DNA of 64,000 nucleotides from Artemisia argyi (GCA_030686995.1 CM060687.1:170977090-171041089); one strand, 5' to 3'. Positions 1 to 11,166 are shown, numbered from the stretch's first letter. Notes: generated by a model not told the origin, from the sequence alone. Program-made: numbers and translations.

Positions 1-2
1 TT

Positions 3-325
3 AACAGAACCAACTTTGGAAAAAAGGTCATTATACCAAGGTTGAGGATTACTCCATCAGATAAGTGTTTGCCTCTTAAGATTGTCAGGAACAATATCCT
101 ATATCAGTATCATTTGCCATGACAATCAACAAAAGCCAAGGGCAATCACTTTCTAAAGTTGGTTTGTACTTGCCCCGTCCTGTTTTCACACATGGACAAC
201 TGTACGTTGCTGTTTCAAGAGTAAAAAGCAAGCAAGGTTTGAAGGTTGTCATTTGTGATCAGGATGGTAATGTGTCCAAAACTACAACAAATGTCGTGTA
301 TAAAGAAGTACTTGAAGATCTATGA
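3..325 (+). pseudogene. Helitron PIF1-like helicase, C-terminal fragment
   Basis: The translation matches the end of the Rep/helicase protein of plant Helitrons: a first segment with IPRLRITPSDK (frame of base 3), then [13 protein letters not shown] and [21 protein letters not shown], the conserved C-terminal helicase motifs of the PIF1 family. These motifs belong to the DNA helicase that unwinds the donor strand during rolling-circle transposition. The two segments lie in different frames, so an indel near 89-92 breaks the reading frame, and the protein starts before the window. The frame ends at 325. I see a decayed copy, not a working helicase. The element's remaining 3' part seems to lie at 326-450, 7129-7275 and 26640-26746, now separated by LTR elements. 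Confidence 0.85.
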
Positions 326-656
326 TTAAAACTAAAAAAGGTATGTAAAATACACAAGTCCCTTTATATTTCTCATATTCTCAATTGTAGTATATTATCA
401 GTAACAACATGCATTTACTCACATCATATACGGACTATTAGGTGTGCATGTGATGAGGCGAAAAATGAACCATTTTTAGGGGGTCATTTAAGCCCGGAAT
501 TGACTTTATTTGATCAAATATTGCCCTAAATCGTTCCTTTTGTGATTTTAGGTACTTTGGGAGTGAAATCTGGAAAAGGAAGCAATTCGGACGTTTTTGG
601 AGCATAAAAGTGAAGAAAACGCCAAAGTCTTAATTTTCCTTGCTGGGAACAGTAGG

Positions 657-873
657 TGACGGCGTCAAGAAGGAATTCCTGATGGCGTCAAGAGTAATTT
701 CCATGACGACCCAGTACAGATTTGACGGCGTCACGAAGTAGGGCGTCAAGAGTAAAATGCATGACGGCCTGGAAATGCATAACACATGACGGCGTCAAAA
801 GTAGATCAAGGCAGTCCGAGAAGTATTTTGGCGGCGAGGTGACGACGTCACAAGATTTGTCTTGACGCCGTCA
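657..873 (+). promoter_or_regulatory. Cluster of TGACG palindromes in U3 of element A
   Basis: Six 11-bp copies of TGAYGNCGTCA lie at 657-667, 680-690, 723-733, 787-797, 840-850 and 863-873, with single TGACG or CGTCA half-sites between them (704, 743, 762). Each full copy is two inverted TGACG half-sites one base apart. TGACG is the core bound by plant TGA-class bZIP factors (as-1-like sites). The cluster ends 13 bp before the TATA box, where an enhancer would be expected. Binding is inferred. Confidence 0.6.
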
Positions 874-885
874 GACCCTATTTCC

Positions 886-893
886 TATATATA
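886..893 (+). promoter_or_regulatory. TATA box of element A 5' LTR
   Basis: TATATATA lies directly downstream of the TGACG cluster; transcription would start about 30 bp later, near 920. The same motif is in the 3' LTR and in elements B and E. Confidence 0.6.
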
Positions 894-1858
894 GTTTTCT
901 AATTTTCACATTAAAAAGGGGAGAAGTTTTGGAGAAACCCTAAGTACGAACTTGGTGCGAATTTTATAGGTTTTTCAAGGGTTCTAAGCCCTCGATACCT
1001 TTCATGTGTAATTGAGATAAGTATTCTTGTAATTCAATCAATATGTCTATGTGTTGGTTGTCTATATCTTGTTCTTGTCTTAATTCCATCATGTTAGGCT
1101 AGATCTATCTTGTGTTTGCTTGGATCTAATGAAACCTAGATGTTAATTATGTGTTGATTACTTGTTTATAATTGTATTGGATGAATGAATTCGATGTTAG
1201 GCTTAAGAAAACTGGCAGATCTCCAAATGGTAACATGCTTGAACGTCTTAGGAAACATGAACTGATGTGCACTAGGTTTTATTGGTTGTATTTAATGCAT
1301 GAGCCACTGTTTATAATCCCTATGGTTGTGCTGGGCATGGCATAGGAGGAGATAAGAGCTCATAGGATTGGGGAGTTAAGTGCGCCACCCCATGAATGGT
1401 ATTAAGGAATACAATCCATCATCCACGCAACTATAACAAGTAATTAACGTGTAAAAGATATCTAGGGAGTAGTGAAATCTAAGTAAACACATTTTCTCCA
1501 CTTATTGCTCACAACCTTAGTTAATTTAGTTTATTTTCATTTCTAGTATTTTATTTTGATTGCATCTTTAGTATTGGGTTAGTTGACTAGCAACTAATTC
1601 CGCCCAAATCCTTCAAACCCGAGATTTCTAATTGTTTTATAAAAAATATAAAAATACAAAAATAATCATCCCTCACCTTTAGAACTAGTATTTAGGTTTT
1701 CTAATCCTAGCGACACTATTCCTAGCTGAACGATCAATCCCCCGGTACTTGTCACTATACTATACTACAACGATCAGGTACACTGCCTGGTGGGGTTGTA
1801 AGCTTCTCAAGATCCCTTGAGAGGTAAAGCCTGGTGCAATTCCCACGCGCCAAGTTTT

Positions 1859-1877
1859 TGGCGCCGCAGCCCGGGGA
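1859..1877 (+). other. Primer binding site, element A (tRNA-Asp type)
   Basis: TGGCGCCGCAGCCCGGGGA starts six bases after the LTR end. It resembles the complement of the 3' end of plant tRNA-Asp, as used by Athila-like gypsy elements, but has one extra base and a changed base compared with TGGCGCCGCTGCCGGGGA in elements B and C. Confidence 0.8.
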
Positions 1878-2013
1878 ATAGTTATTGTCTAGGTTAGAAT
1901 CTCTTTTTATTAGGTCTACTTGCTAGATTCCTTTCTAGTAAGATTTTATTTTTATTTTTCGGTTTTCTTTAGTCTATCTTTTTCTTTGTGCCTTTGTTAG
2001 TAAATTAAATTCA

Positions 2014-2973
2014 TTGACTATTCCGTTGACCATTATGGAAAACGCGAATCCACCCCTTTCCCTTAGAGAAGTGGCTGTGTTACGAGAACAAATTGAGAGT
2101 GAGATTAGGGAACTTAGGGAGCTTAATAGGTTGATTAAGGGTGAGCTCGAATACGCATTTAGTGACCTAGCGACCGCCTTGTATTCAAATGAGGACCTAG
2201 GGCCTAATAACTTTGTGAATGTTGTTGAGGGACTAGAAGAGGGGGAAATAGATCCGAAGCTTAATGATTACTTTAATCTATACCCCACTAAGGAGGAGAT
2301 TGCATATTATAATAATCTTATTAATAACCCGCGATCTCCTTTCACTATAATCGAACCTAAGATAAAGAGAGGTGATCCTAAGAATGCTAAAATACCATGC
2401 AATATCGGGCACATGCATATATGGAAAGCTTACATTGATCTTAAATCTCCCGTAAACATCATGACTAGGACTTATTACAATTGGGTAATGAAGAAACAAC
2501 TTGATTTTAGGATGATGCCCAATAAGAATCTGATAAGTAATTTTGCAGGAAGAGTGAAGGGATTACATGTGATTATTGGGAATCTCACTTATGAGATCGA
2601 TTTTATGATAGTAGAAGACACTCGTCCGGTGATTGATGCTTGCCTAAGCCAAATAATATTCGGAAAACTATTTGTTGAGGCCACTAGGATGAGTTATGAC
2701 CCGATTCTAGGGATAGTTAGATTTAAGAAAGAAAATGATGAGGTTGCCTATCAAATGCCCTACAAGATTGAGCAATACCGCCTTCTCTCTAATTTTGAAA
2801 AGGAACACAAGCAAGCGGCTTATTATAGGAATGAGGAGGATAGACGTAGAGGAGTAGAGTATGTAAAGAATAGGATGCTTGGTTTCTACAAAGAATGCTT
2901 GCAACTAGGTCCGGAATACAAAACTGGTTTAGAAGACGACCTAGAGAGTGAAACCAACGATGAGGTCACGTAG
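2014..2973 (+). CDS. Retropepsin-like ORF of element A
   Basis: A 319-residue uninterrupted ORF. Residues 15-50 are charged and probably helical. The middle (about 135-235) has the outline of a retroviral-type aspartic protease: YIDLKSPVNIM at 140-150, in the place of the usual D-[ST]-G-[ST]-x-[NV], then a GLHVIIGNLTYEIDFMIVED segment and IIFGKLFVEATR, the counterpart of the LGRPFLATA strand. The catalytic glycine is replaced (D142-L-K-S), so activity is doubtful. The C-terminal part (RMLGFYKECLQLGPEY) is not one I can assign. No gag, zinc knuckle, polymerase or integrase. It may be retained for RNA binding or simply not yet decayed. The ORF ends in DEVT, like the element E ORF. The start at 2014 is the first ATG; 2035 is an alternative. 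Confidence 0.65.
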   Translation: MTIPLTIMENANPPLSLREVAVLREQIESEIRELRELNRLIKGELEYAFSDLATALYSNEDLGPNNFVNVVEGLEEGEIDPKLNDYFNLYPTKEEIAYYNNLINNPRSPFTIIEPKIKRGDPKNAKIPCNIGHMHIWKAYIDLKSPVNIMTRTYYNWVMKKQLDFRMMPNKNLISNFAGRVKGLHVIIGNLTYEIDFMIVEDTRPVIDACLSQIIFGKLFVEATRMSYDPILGIVRFKKENDEVAYQMPYKIEQYRLLSNFEKEHKQAAYYRNEEDRRRGVEYVKNRMLGFYKECLQLGPEYKTGLEDDLESETNDEVT

Positions 2974-3820
2974 TAACCCATGACCTTGAGTCTAGCTACA
3001 AGACTCGTAAATAAAGAAAAGCGCTTCTTGGGAGGCAACCCATGTTTTGTGTGATTTTATTTTGTTTGTTTGTTATTTGCTTCCGTATGCATGCTTTATT
3101 TTTATTGTTGGTAGATCATGTTTCTAAACTAAATAGTGGAAATACTTTACTTTGTTGTTTTGGCCTAGTCTTAACTCCACCTAAAAGTATTTTTGCAAAA
3201 GATAAGTGTAAGGGGAAACCCCAAATATGTTTTTAAGAAACAAACCGATCATGATTTTCCACAATATTAAATGAACATGTATATTCGTATTTGTTAGAGT
3301 CAAATGCTTGTATTGAGTCATAATGAAGTTTTGCAGGATTTTCCAGGAAGTAGGACCAAGTTTTTCCAGAAATTTTCCAGAAACTTAACATAAGAATTTC
3401 TGCAGGTCACTTCTGACGGCGTCACGAGTTAACTCTTGACGGCGTCACATGTAAAAATCTGGAAATTTTACCGGTTTTGTTTTTCTAACGGAGTCTTATT
3501 GTTTTTGTGAATTATTAAGTTTTATAATCTCCAGGAAATCTGCAAACATCATTCCACAAGCATTATATCTTATCTTGTTTTCTAGGATTTAGTAACTTAT
3601 ATAGGATGCCGCCGATTTTACGCGAGGTTTGTTTTGTCTGTTTTCTCAGGATTTACAGGTTATGTATGACAAGAAGATGATTTATATTCTGGAAGGGAAG
3701 CTTTGATTGTTCATTTTCTTGGAGGAAGATTTAACCTGGCCACCTTATTATCCATACCGAGCGAATCAGGGGAGTATTTGATTTCATTCTTTTTACTTTT
3801 TAACTTTTACATTCTTTACT

Positions 3821-3842
3821 TGAACATTGGGGACAATGTTCA
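3821..3842 (+). other. Conserved hairpin, element A
   Basis: TGAACATTG, loop GGGA, CAATGTTCA: a perfect 9-bp stem with a four-base GNRA-type loop, followed four bases later by AAGTGTAAGGG. Identical in element B (10298-10319, inverted) and element E (60411-60432). Element C has the same structure with a compensatory change (19886-19907). Confidence 0.75.
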
Positions 3843-4522
3843 TCTTAAGTGTAAGGGAAGGGTAAAAAGATGATACCTTACATATGCACTTTCGCTTGAG
3901 TTTGTTTTGTTTGATAGTAGATGTGTAATAAAACTATGAGAAATACTTGTTAGTGTAATTTTAGCGCCAAATTTAAAATTTTTTACAACATTTAGGAGTG
4001 AAACTTTAGCCATAGCAAGCGTCATATGGATAGGAGATTGTATGACTAGCACATAACCGTATATTCAAAAAAAAATTTCCACCCAAATATGTGAGGTTCG
4101 CCTTTAGATTTGATAGGAAAAACATTTACTATTAGTGCTTATGAGTGTACCGGTAGCATTTAGATTCTAGAACTTGCGTTAGTGATGCATCCACGAGACC
4201 GCTAGTGAGACTACATTCGTGTAGTAGGATTTACTACATGATAAGAGGCATTAGGATCACCCTTGTGTTAAACCCGTATCATAATTACTTGACCATTTAT
4301 GTCATATTACTTGGCTAGTTAAGTCAAATAATTTTTCCCACACCTTAGCGTTGTACTCATTTTTAGTACACGAAACCCCTAGTACACCCCTCCGAGCCTA
4401 TCTTTTCATTTCTAACTTTAATCATTTTACTTAAAGGAAGAATTTGTTACACCCCACTTAAATGTACAACCAAATCGCCTTAGCCTTCCGTGTATGCGCT
4501 CATTTTTAGTACATTATTATTA

Positions 4523-4777
4523 CTACCTCCGTCCCAAAATTATTGTCCATGTTTGACTTTTTAAGTCTTTCTTTTTAAACTTTGACTCTAAATATTTGTG
4601 TTTGTGTTATATAATATTCGATAAAAATTTATAGCAATGAAAATAAATTTAAAACGTAATTTATTCATATATTTTGCATCAAGGATTACCTAACACAAAC
4701 AAAGATACATAAGGTCAAAGTTTTAAAAGATAGACCGAAAAAGTCAAACGTGGACAATAATTTTGGGACGGAGGGAG
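4523..4777 (+). mobile_element. Stowaway-type MITE inside element A
   Basis: 255 bp with terminal inverted repeats CTACCTCCGTCCC and (right end, reverse complement) CTCCCTCCGTCCC, flanked by TA (4521-4522 and 4778-4779). Symmetry extends well inwards (AAAATTATTGTCCA on both arms, GTTTGACTTTTT). TIR sequence and TA target are classic for Tc1/mariner-derived Stowaway elements. Elements B (about 9620) and E (about 61110) carry the undisturbed site with a single TA. Confidence 0.92.
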
Positions 4778-5079
4778 TATTTGTTAAACCCTAAGTTAAC
4801 TTTCTAATTGATTACATTGTTGCTAAGTCGAGTCATATCCTTGTACATATTGTTTTGGGACGATTGGGACTCATGGGTAAAGTACTTAATTTATGGAGTA
4901 ATGGGGAAGAACATCATATATTACCCCCATATGTGCGTTAATCTTAAAAGTACACCAAGTGTTTTGATTTTCTTAATTCGAGTCATTAGATTAGTTGATT
5001 GTAAAGTATGTAAAAATTCAAGTGTAAGGGAAATGTTCATTCCCTATGATGTATTATTTTGGATGGTAGGGTAAGAGTG

Positions 5080-5168
5080 TATTAAAAAAAAATAAAAAAA
5101 TAAAAAATAAAATAAAAAAAAAAATCAAGAAAAAGAGAAAAAAAAATAGAAAAAGAAAAAGAGAAAAA
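5080..5168 (+). repeat. A-rich low-complexity tract
   Basis: Runs of A broken by T and later G. The same place in element B (about 9237-9316) and element E (about 61414-61444) differs strongly in length, so this is an unstable simple-sequence tract. Confidence 0.8.
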
Positions 5169-5720
5169 ACATACGGACTACCATCCCTTTTTATTCTATG
5201 TTCATTTTATGTTTTTGTTATTTTTCATTTATTAGCTTAAGTCGAGTCTAGTCTTGGCTTAGCAATGCCATATTGTACATGTAATTAACCAAGATTGTTA
5301 ACTCGCCACCAGTAAAACTTCCTTTATCCAACAAAACCGTGTATTTCATATCCCTACACCTAACGTTACAACCCTTTAAAAGACCTCTTTGATAGTTTAT
5401 CCTAGGTGCTTACGCCATGTGGTGGAGGTTTGATCCTTTCTCAAGCCTGTGGTAATCTATTTTGCTATGACAGGTAGTGAGAGATATCTTCCGTTTCCAT
5501 ATTCTAATTTGTACTTTATTACACCCGAGAGATGTGAGTATCTAGACACTATTTGTGAGGTGCTTGTGTATGACCTCCGGGCTTGTCTATTGGTCTTTAG
5601 TGGAACGATTATTTATTGTAATTACTTTTATATTAGTGTTAAATGACCCCTAACTTGTATTTTGAGAAGAATAAAAGCGCATTTGCTTGAGGACAAGCAA
5701 ATCTCAAGTGTAAGGGTATA

Positions 5721-7123
5721 TGATGAGGCGAAAAATGAACCGTTTTTAGCAGGTCATTTAAGCTCGGAATTGACTTTATTTGATCAAATATTGCCCTAAA
5801 TCGTTCCTTTTGTGATTTTAGGTACTTTGGGAGTGAAATCTGGAAAAGGAAGCAATTCGGACATTTTTGGAGCATAAAAGTGAAGAAAACGCCAAAGTCT
5901 TAATTTTCCTTGCTGGGAACAGTAGGTGACGGCGTCAAGAAGGAATTCCTGACGGCGTCAAGAGTAATTTCCATGACGACCCAGTACAGATTTGACGGCG
6001 TCACGAAGTAGGGCGTCAAGAGTAAAATGCATGACGGCCTGGAAATGCATAACACATGACGGCGTCAAAAGTAGATCAAGGCAGTCCGAGAAGTATTTTG
6101 GCGGCGAGGTGACGGCGTCACAAGATTTGTCTTGACGCCGTCAGACCCTATTTCCTATATATAATTTTCTAATTTTCACATTAAAAAGGGGAGAAGTTTT
6201 GGAGAAACCCTAAGTACGAACTTGGTGCGAATTTTACAGGTTTTTCAAGGGTTCTAAGCCCTCGATACCTTTCATGTGTAATTGAGATAAGTATTCTTTT
6301 AATTCAATCAATATGTCTATGTGTTGGTTGTCTATATCTTGTTCTTGTCTTAATTCCATCATGTTAGGCTAGATCTATCTTGTGTTTGCTTGGATCTAAT
6401 GAAACCTAGATGTTAATTATGTGTTGATTACTTGTTTATAATTGTATTGGATGAATGAATTCGATGTTAGGCTTAAGAAAACTAGCAGATCTCCAAATGG
6501 TAACATGCTTGAACGTCTTAGGAAACATGAACTGATGTGCACTAGGTTTTATTGGTTGTATTTAATGCATGAGCCACTGTTTATAATCCCTATGGTTGTG
6601 CTGGGCATGGCATAGGAGGAGATAGGAGCTCATAGGATTGGGGAGTTAAGTGCGCCACCCCATGAATGGTATTAAGGAATACAATCCGTCATCCACGCAA
6701 CTATAACAAGTAATTAACGTGTAAAAGATATCTAGGGAGTAGTGAAATCTAAGTAAACACATTTTCTCCACTTATTGCTCACAACCTTAGTTAATTTAGT
6801 TTATTTTCATTTCTAGTATTTTATTTTGATTGCATCTCTAGTATTGGGTTAGTTGACTAGCAACTAATTCCGCCCAAATCCTTCAAACCCGAGATTTCTA
6901 ATTGCTTTCTAAAAAATATAAAAATACAAAAATAATCATCCCTCACCTTTAGAACTAGTATTTAGGTTTTCTAATCCTAGCGACACTATTCCTAGCTGAA
7001 CGATCAATCCCCCGGTACTTGTCACTATACTATACTACAACAATCAGGTACACTACCTGGTGGGGGTTGTAAGCTTCTCAAGATCCCTTGAGAGGTAAAG
7101 CCTGGTGCGATTCCCACGTATCA
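5721..7123 (+). repeat. 3' LTR of element A
   Basis: 1403 bp, TGATGAGG...CA, pairing with 451-1852; followed directly by target duplication GCATG (7124-7128). Confidence 0.93.
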
Positions 7124-7280
7124 GCATGCCATGGACATTGGGTTTCGAATCGATAGACGCTCACACACATCTTTTGTTACTCAAGACAATCTGTTTTGGA
7201 GACCCCCAAGCTTGGACGTTTGTTATTTTATTTGTAAGAAAAGGAATTGCTTATTGCATAATGGACGCATTGTCACATTC

Positions 7281-8685
7281 TGATGCGTGGGAATCGCAAC
7301 AGGCTTTACCTCTCAAGGGATCTTAAGAAGCTTACAACCCCCACCAGGCAGTGTACCTGATCGTTGTAGTATAGTATAGTGACAAGTACCGGGGGATTGA
7401 TCGTTCAGCTTAGGAATAGTGTCGCTAGGATTAGAAAGCCTGAATACTAGTTCTAAAGGTGAGTGATGATTATTTTTGTATTTTTATATTTTATGGAAAG
7501 CAATTAAAATTCTCGGGTTAGAAAGATTTGGGCGGAATTAGTTGCTAATCAACTAACCCAATACTAAGATGCAATCAAAATAAAATACTAAAAATGAAAA
7601 TAAACTAATTTATACTAAAGTTGTGAGCAGTAATTGGAGAAAATGTGTTACTTAGATTTCACTACTCCCTAGATATCTTTTACACGTTAATTACTTGTTA
7701 TAATTGTATGGATGATGGATTGTATTCCTTAATACCATTCATGGGGTGGCACACATAACTCCCCAATTCTATGAGCTCTTATCTCCTCCTACACCATGCC
7801 CAGCACAACTATAGGGATTGTAAACAGTGGCTCATGCATTAAATACAACCAATAAAGACCTAGTGCGCGTTGGTTCATGTTTCTTAAGACGTTCAAGCAT
7901 GTTACCAATTGGAGATCTGCCAGTTTTCTTAAGCCTAACATATAAATCATTCATCCAAGACAAGAATAAACAAGTAATCAACACATAATCAATATCTAGG
8001 TTTCATTAGATCTAAGCAAACACAAGATAGATCTAGCCTAGCATGATGGAATTAAGACAAGAACATGATATAGACAACCAACACATAGACATATTGATTG
8101 AATTAGAAGAACATTTATCTTGATTAAACATGCAAGGTATCAAGGGGTTGGAACCCTTGAAAAACCTGTAAAGTTACACCAAAATCGTACTTAGGGTTTC
8201 TCCCAAAACTTCTCTCTTTAAATGTAAAAAATTAGAAAACTATATATAGGAAAAGGGTTCTGACAGCGTCAAGACAAAGCTTGTGAAGCCGTCACCTCGC
8301 CGCCAAAACAATACTCGGACTGCCTAGATCTACATTTGACGCCGTCAAGTACAAATCATTTCCAGGCCGTCATGACTTTTACTCTTGACGCCCTACCTTC
8401 ATGACGCCGTCAAATCTCTTCTGGATCGTCATGGAATTTTACTCTTGACGCCGTCAGGGAACTACTCTTGACGCCGTCACCTACTGTTCCCAGCATGGAA
8501 AATTAAGACTTTGGCGTTTTCTTCACTTTTATGCTCCAAAAACGTCCGAATTGCTTCCTTTTCCAGATTTCACTCCCAAAGTACCTAAAATCACAAAAGG
8601 AACGATTTAGGGCAATATTTGATCAAATAAATTCGGATTCGGGCTTAAATGACCCCCTAAAAACGGATCATTTTTCGCCTCATCA
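7281..8685 (-). repeat. 3' LTR of element B
   Basis: 1405 bp; a reverse-complement copy of the element A LTR, with the TGACGCCGTCA cluster at about 8250-8480 and a TATA box near 8246. Confidence 0.92.
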
Positions 8686-11166
8686 TATACCCTTACACTT
8701 GAGATTTGCTTGTCCTCAAGTAAATGCGCTTTTATTCTACTCAAAATACAAGTTAGGGGTCATTTAACACTAATATAAAAGTAATTACAACAAATAATCG
8801 TTCCACTAAAGACCAATAGACAAGCACGGAGGTCATATACAAGCACCTCACAAATAGTGTTTAGATACTCACATCTCTCGGGTGTAATAAAGTGTAAATT
8901 ACAATATGGAAACGGAAGATATCTCTCACTACCTGTCATAGCAAAATAGATTACCATAGGCTTGGGAAATGATCAAACCTCCACCACATGGCGTAAGCAC
9001 CTAGGATAAACTATCAAAGAGGTCTTTTAAAGGGTTGTAACGTTAGGTGTAGGGATATGAAATACACGGTTTTGTTGGATAAAGGAAGTTTTACTGGTGG
9101 CGAGTTAACAATCTTGGTTAATTACATGTACAATGTGGCGTTGCTAAGCCAAGACTAGACTCGACTTAAGCTAATAAATGAAAAATAACAAAAACATAAA
9201 ATGAACATAGAATGAAAAGGGATGGTAGTCCGTATGTTTTTCTCTTTTTTTTATTTATTTTTTTTTTCTTGATTTTTCAATTTTTTTTTTTTTTTTTTTT
9301 TATTTTATTTTTTTTGCATACACTCTTACCCTACCATCCAAATAATACATCATAGGGAATGAACGTTCCCCTTACACTTGAATCTTTACATACTTTACAA
9401 TAAACTAAACTAATGACTCGAATTAAGAAAATCAAAACACTTGGAGCACTTTTAAGATTAACGTACGTATGGGGGTAATAAATGATGTTCTTCCCCATTA
9501 CTCCACAAAAATAAGTACTTAGCCATGAGTCCCAATCGTCCCAAAACAATATGTACAAGGATATGACTCGACTTAGCAACCATGTAATCAATTAGAAAGT
9601 TAACTTAGGGTTTAACAAATAACAATAATGCACCAAAATGAGCGCATACACGGAAGGCTAAGGCGATTTGGTTGTACATTTAAGTGGGGTGTAACAAACT
9701 CTTCCTTTAAGTAAAATGCTTAAAGTTAGAAACGAAAGGATAGGCTCGGAGGGGTGTACTAGGGGTTTCGTGTACTAAAAATGAGTACAACGCTAAGGGT
9801 GTGGGAAAAATTAGTTGACTTAACTAGCCAAGTAATATGACTTAAATGGTCAAGTAATCATAATACGGGTTTAACACAAGGGTGATCCTAATGCCTCTTA
9901 TCATGTAGTAAATCCTACTACACGAATGTAGTCTCACTAGCGGTCTCGGGATGCATCACTAACGCAAGTTCTAGAATCTAAATGCTACCGGTACACTCAT
10001 AAGCACTAATAATAAAGGCTTTTCCTATCAAATCTAAAGGCGAACCTCACATATTTGGGTGGAAAATTTTTCTGAATATACGGTTATGTGCTAGTCATAC
10101 AATCTCCTATCCATGAGACGCTTGCTATGGCTAAAGTTTCACTCCTAAATGTTGTAAAAAATTTTAAATTTGGCGCTAAAATTGCACTAACAAGTATTTC
10201 TCATAGTTTTATTACACATCTACCATTAAACAAAACAAACTCAAGCGAAAGTGCATATGTAAGGTATCATATTTTTACCCTCCCCTTACACTTAAGATGA
10301 ACATTGTCCCCAATGTTCAAGTAAAGAATGTAAAAGTGAAAAAGTAAAGAGAATGAAATCAAATACTCCCCTGATTCGCTCGGCATGGATAATAGGATGG
10401 CCAGGTTAGATCTTCCTCCAAGAAAATGAACAATCAAAGCTTCCCTTCCAGAATATAAATCATCTTCTTGTCATACATAACCTGTAAAACCTGACAAAAT
10501 AGACAAGACAACCTCGCGTAAAATCGGCGGCATCCTATATAAGTTACTAAATCCTAGAAAACAAGATAAGATATAATGCTTGTTGAATGAAGTTTGCAGA
10601 TCTCCTGGAGATTATAAAACTTAATAATTCGCAAAAACCATAAGACTCCGTTAGAAAAACAAAACCGGTAAAATTTCCAGATTTTTACACCTGACGCCGT
10701 CAAGAGTAAACTCCTGACGCCGTCAGAATTGACCTGCAGAAATTCTTATGTTAAGTTTCCGGAAAATTTCTGGAAAAACTTGGTCCTACTTCCTGGAAAA
10801 TCCTGCAAAACTTCATTATGACTCAATACAAGCATTTGACTCTAACAAATACGAATATACATGTTCATTTATTATTGTGGAGAATCATGATCGGTTTGTT
10901 TCTTAAAAACATATTTGGGGTTTCCCTTTACACTTATCTTTTGCAAAAATACTTCTAGGTGGAGTTAAGACTAGGCTAAACAACAAAGTAAAGTATTTCC
11001 ACTATTTAGTTTAGAAACATGATCAACCAACAATAATAACTAAAGCATGCATACGGAAGCAAATAACAAACAAACAAAAATAAAATCACACAAAACATGG
11101 GTTGCCTCCCAAGAAGCGCTTTTCTTTATTTACGAGTCTTGTAGCTAGACTCAAGGTCATGGGTTA
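8686..11166 (-). other. 3' noncoding region of element B
   Basis: Homologous to 2974-5720 in reverse, lacking the Stowaway MITE and with a longer T-rich tract (about 9237-9316). Contains the conserved hairpin (10298-10319) and two TGACG palindromes near 10690-10735. No gene seen. Confidence 0.75.

Larger units (their letters stand above)
451..1852 (+). repeat. 5' LTR of element A
   Basis: 1402 bp, TG...CA. U3 holds a cluster of TGACG palindromes (657-873) and a TATA box (886-893). It is nearly identical to 5721-7123, with scattered single-base differences seen by eye, which points to a fairly recent insertion. Confidence 0.93.
2974..5720 (+). other. 3' noncoding region of element A
   Basis: About 2.7 kb with no credible gene. 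It contains two TGACGGCGTCA palindromes (3414-3424, 3437-3447), a strong hairpin (3821-3842), four copies of AAGTGTAAGGG (3204, 3847, 5020, 5706), a Stowaway MITE and an A-rich tract (5080-5168). The last AAGTGTAAGGG is next to the 3' LTR and probably acts as or within the polypurine tract. The same region is kept in elements B and E, although their coding parts differ. Short ORFs here are not credible genes. Confidence 0.75.
451..7123 (+). mobile_element. LTR retrotransposon A (Ty3/gypsy-type, non-autonomous)
   Basis: A complete element of 6673 bp. LTRs begin TGATGAGG and end CA, and the 5-bp target duplication GCATG is perfect (446-450 and 7124-7128). It has a primer site complementary to tRNA-Asp, one ORF of 319 codons, about 2.7 kb of 3' noncoding sequence and a purine-rich stretch ahead of the 3' LTR. 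It has no gag, reverse transcriptase, RNase H or integrase, so it must rely on proteins supplied in trans. It inserted into the tail of a Helitron. Elements B (- strand) and E share its LTRs and 3' noncoding region but carry different coding segments. A Stowaway-type MITE sits at 4523-4777. Confidence 0.93.

Noticed and set aside
8531..8767. Recurring ~78-codon ORFs near LTR starts (also 5639, 55407)
   Set aside because: They are the same LTR-start sequence in each family copy, read on one strand; no domain.
10088..10300. 70-codon ORF repeated near 3840 and 60430
   Set aside because: Follows the shared 3' noncoding sequence of elements A, B and E; antisense to the elements and without recognisable features.
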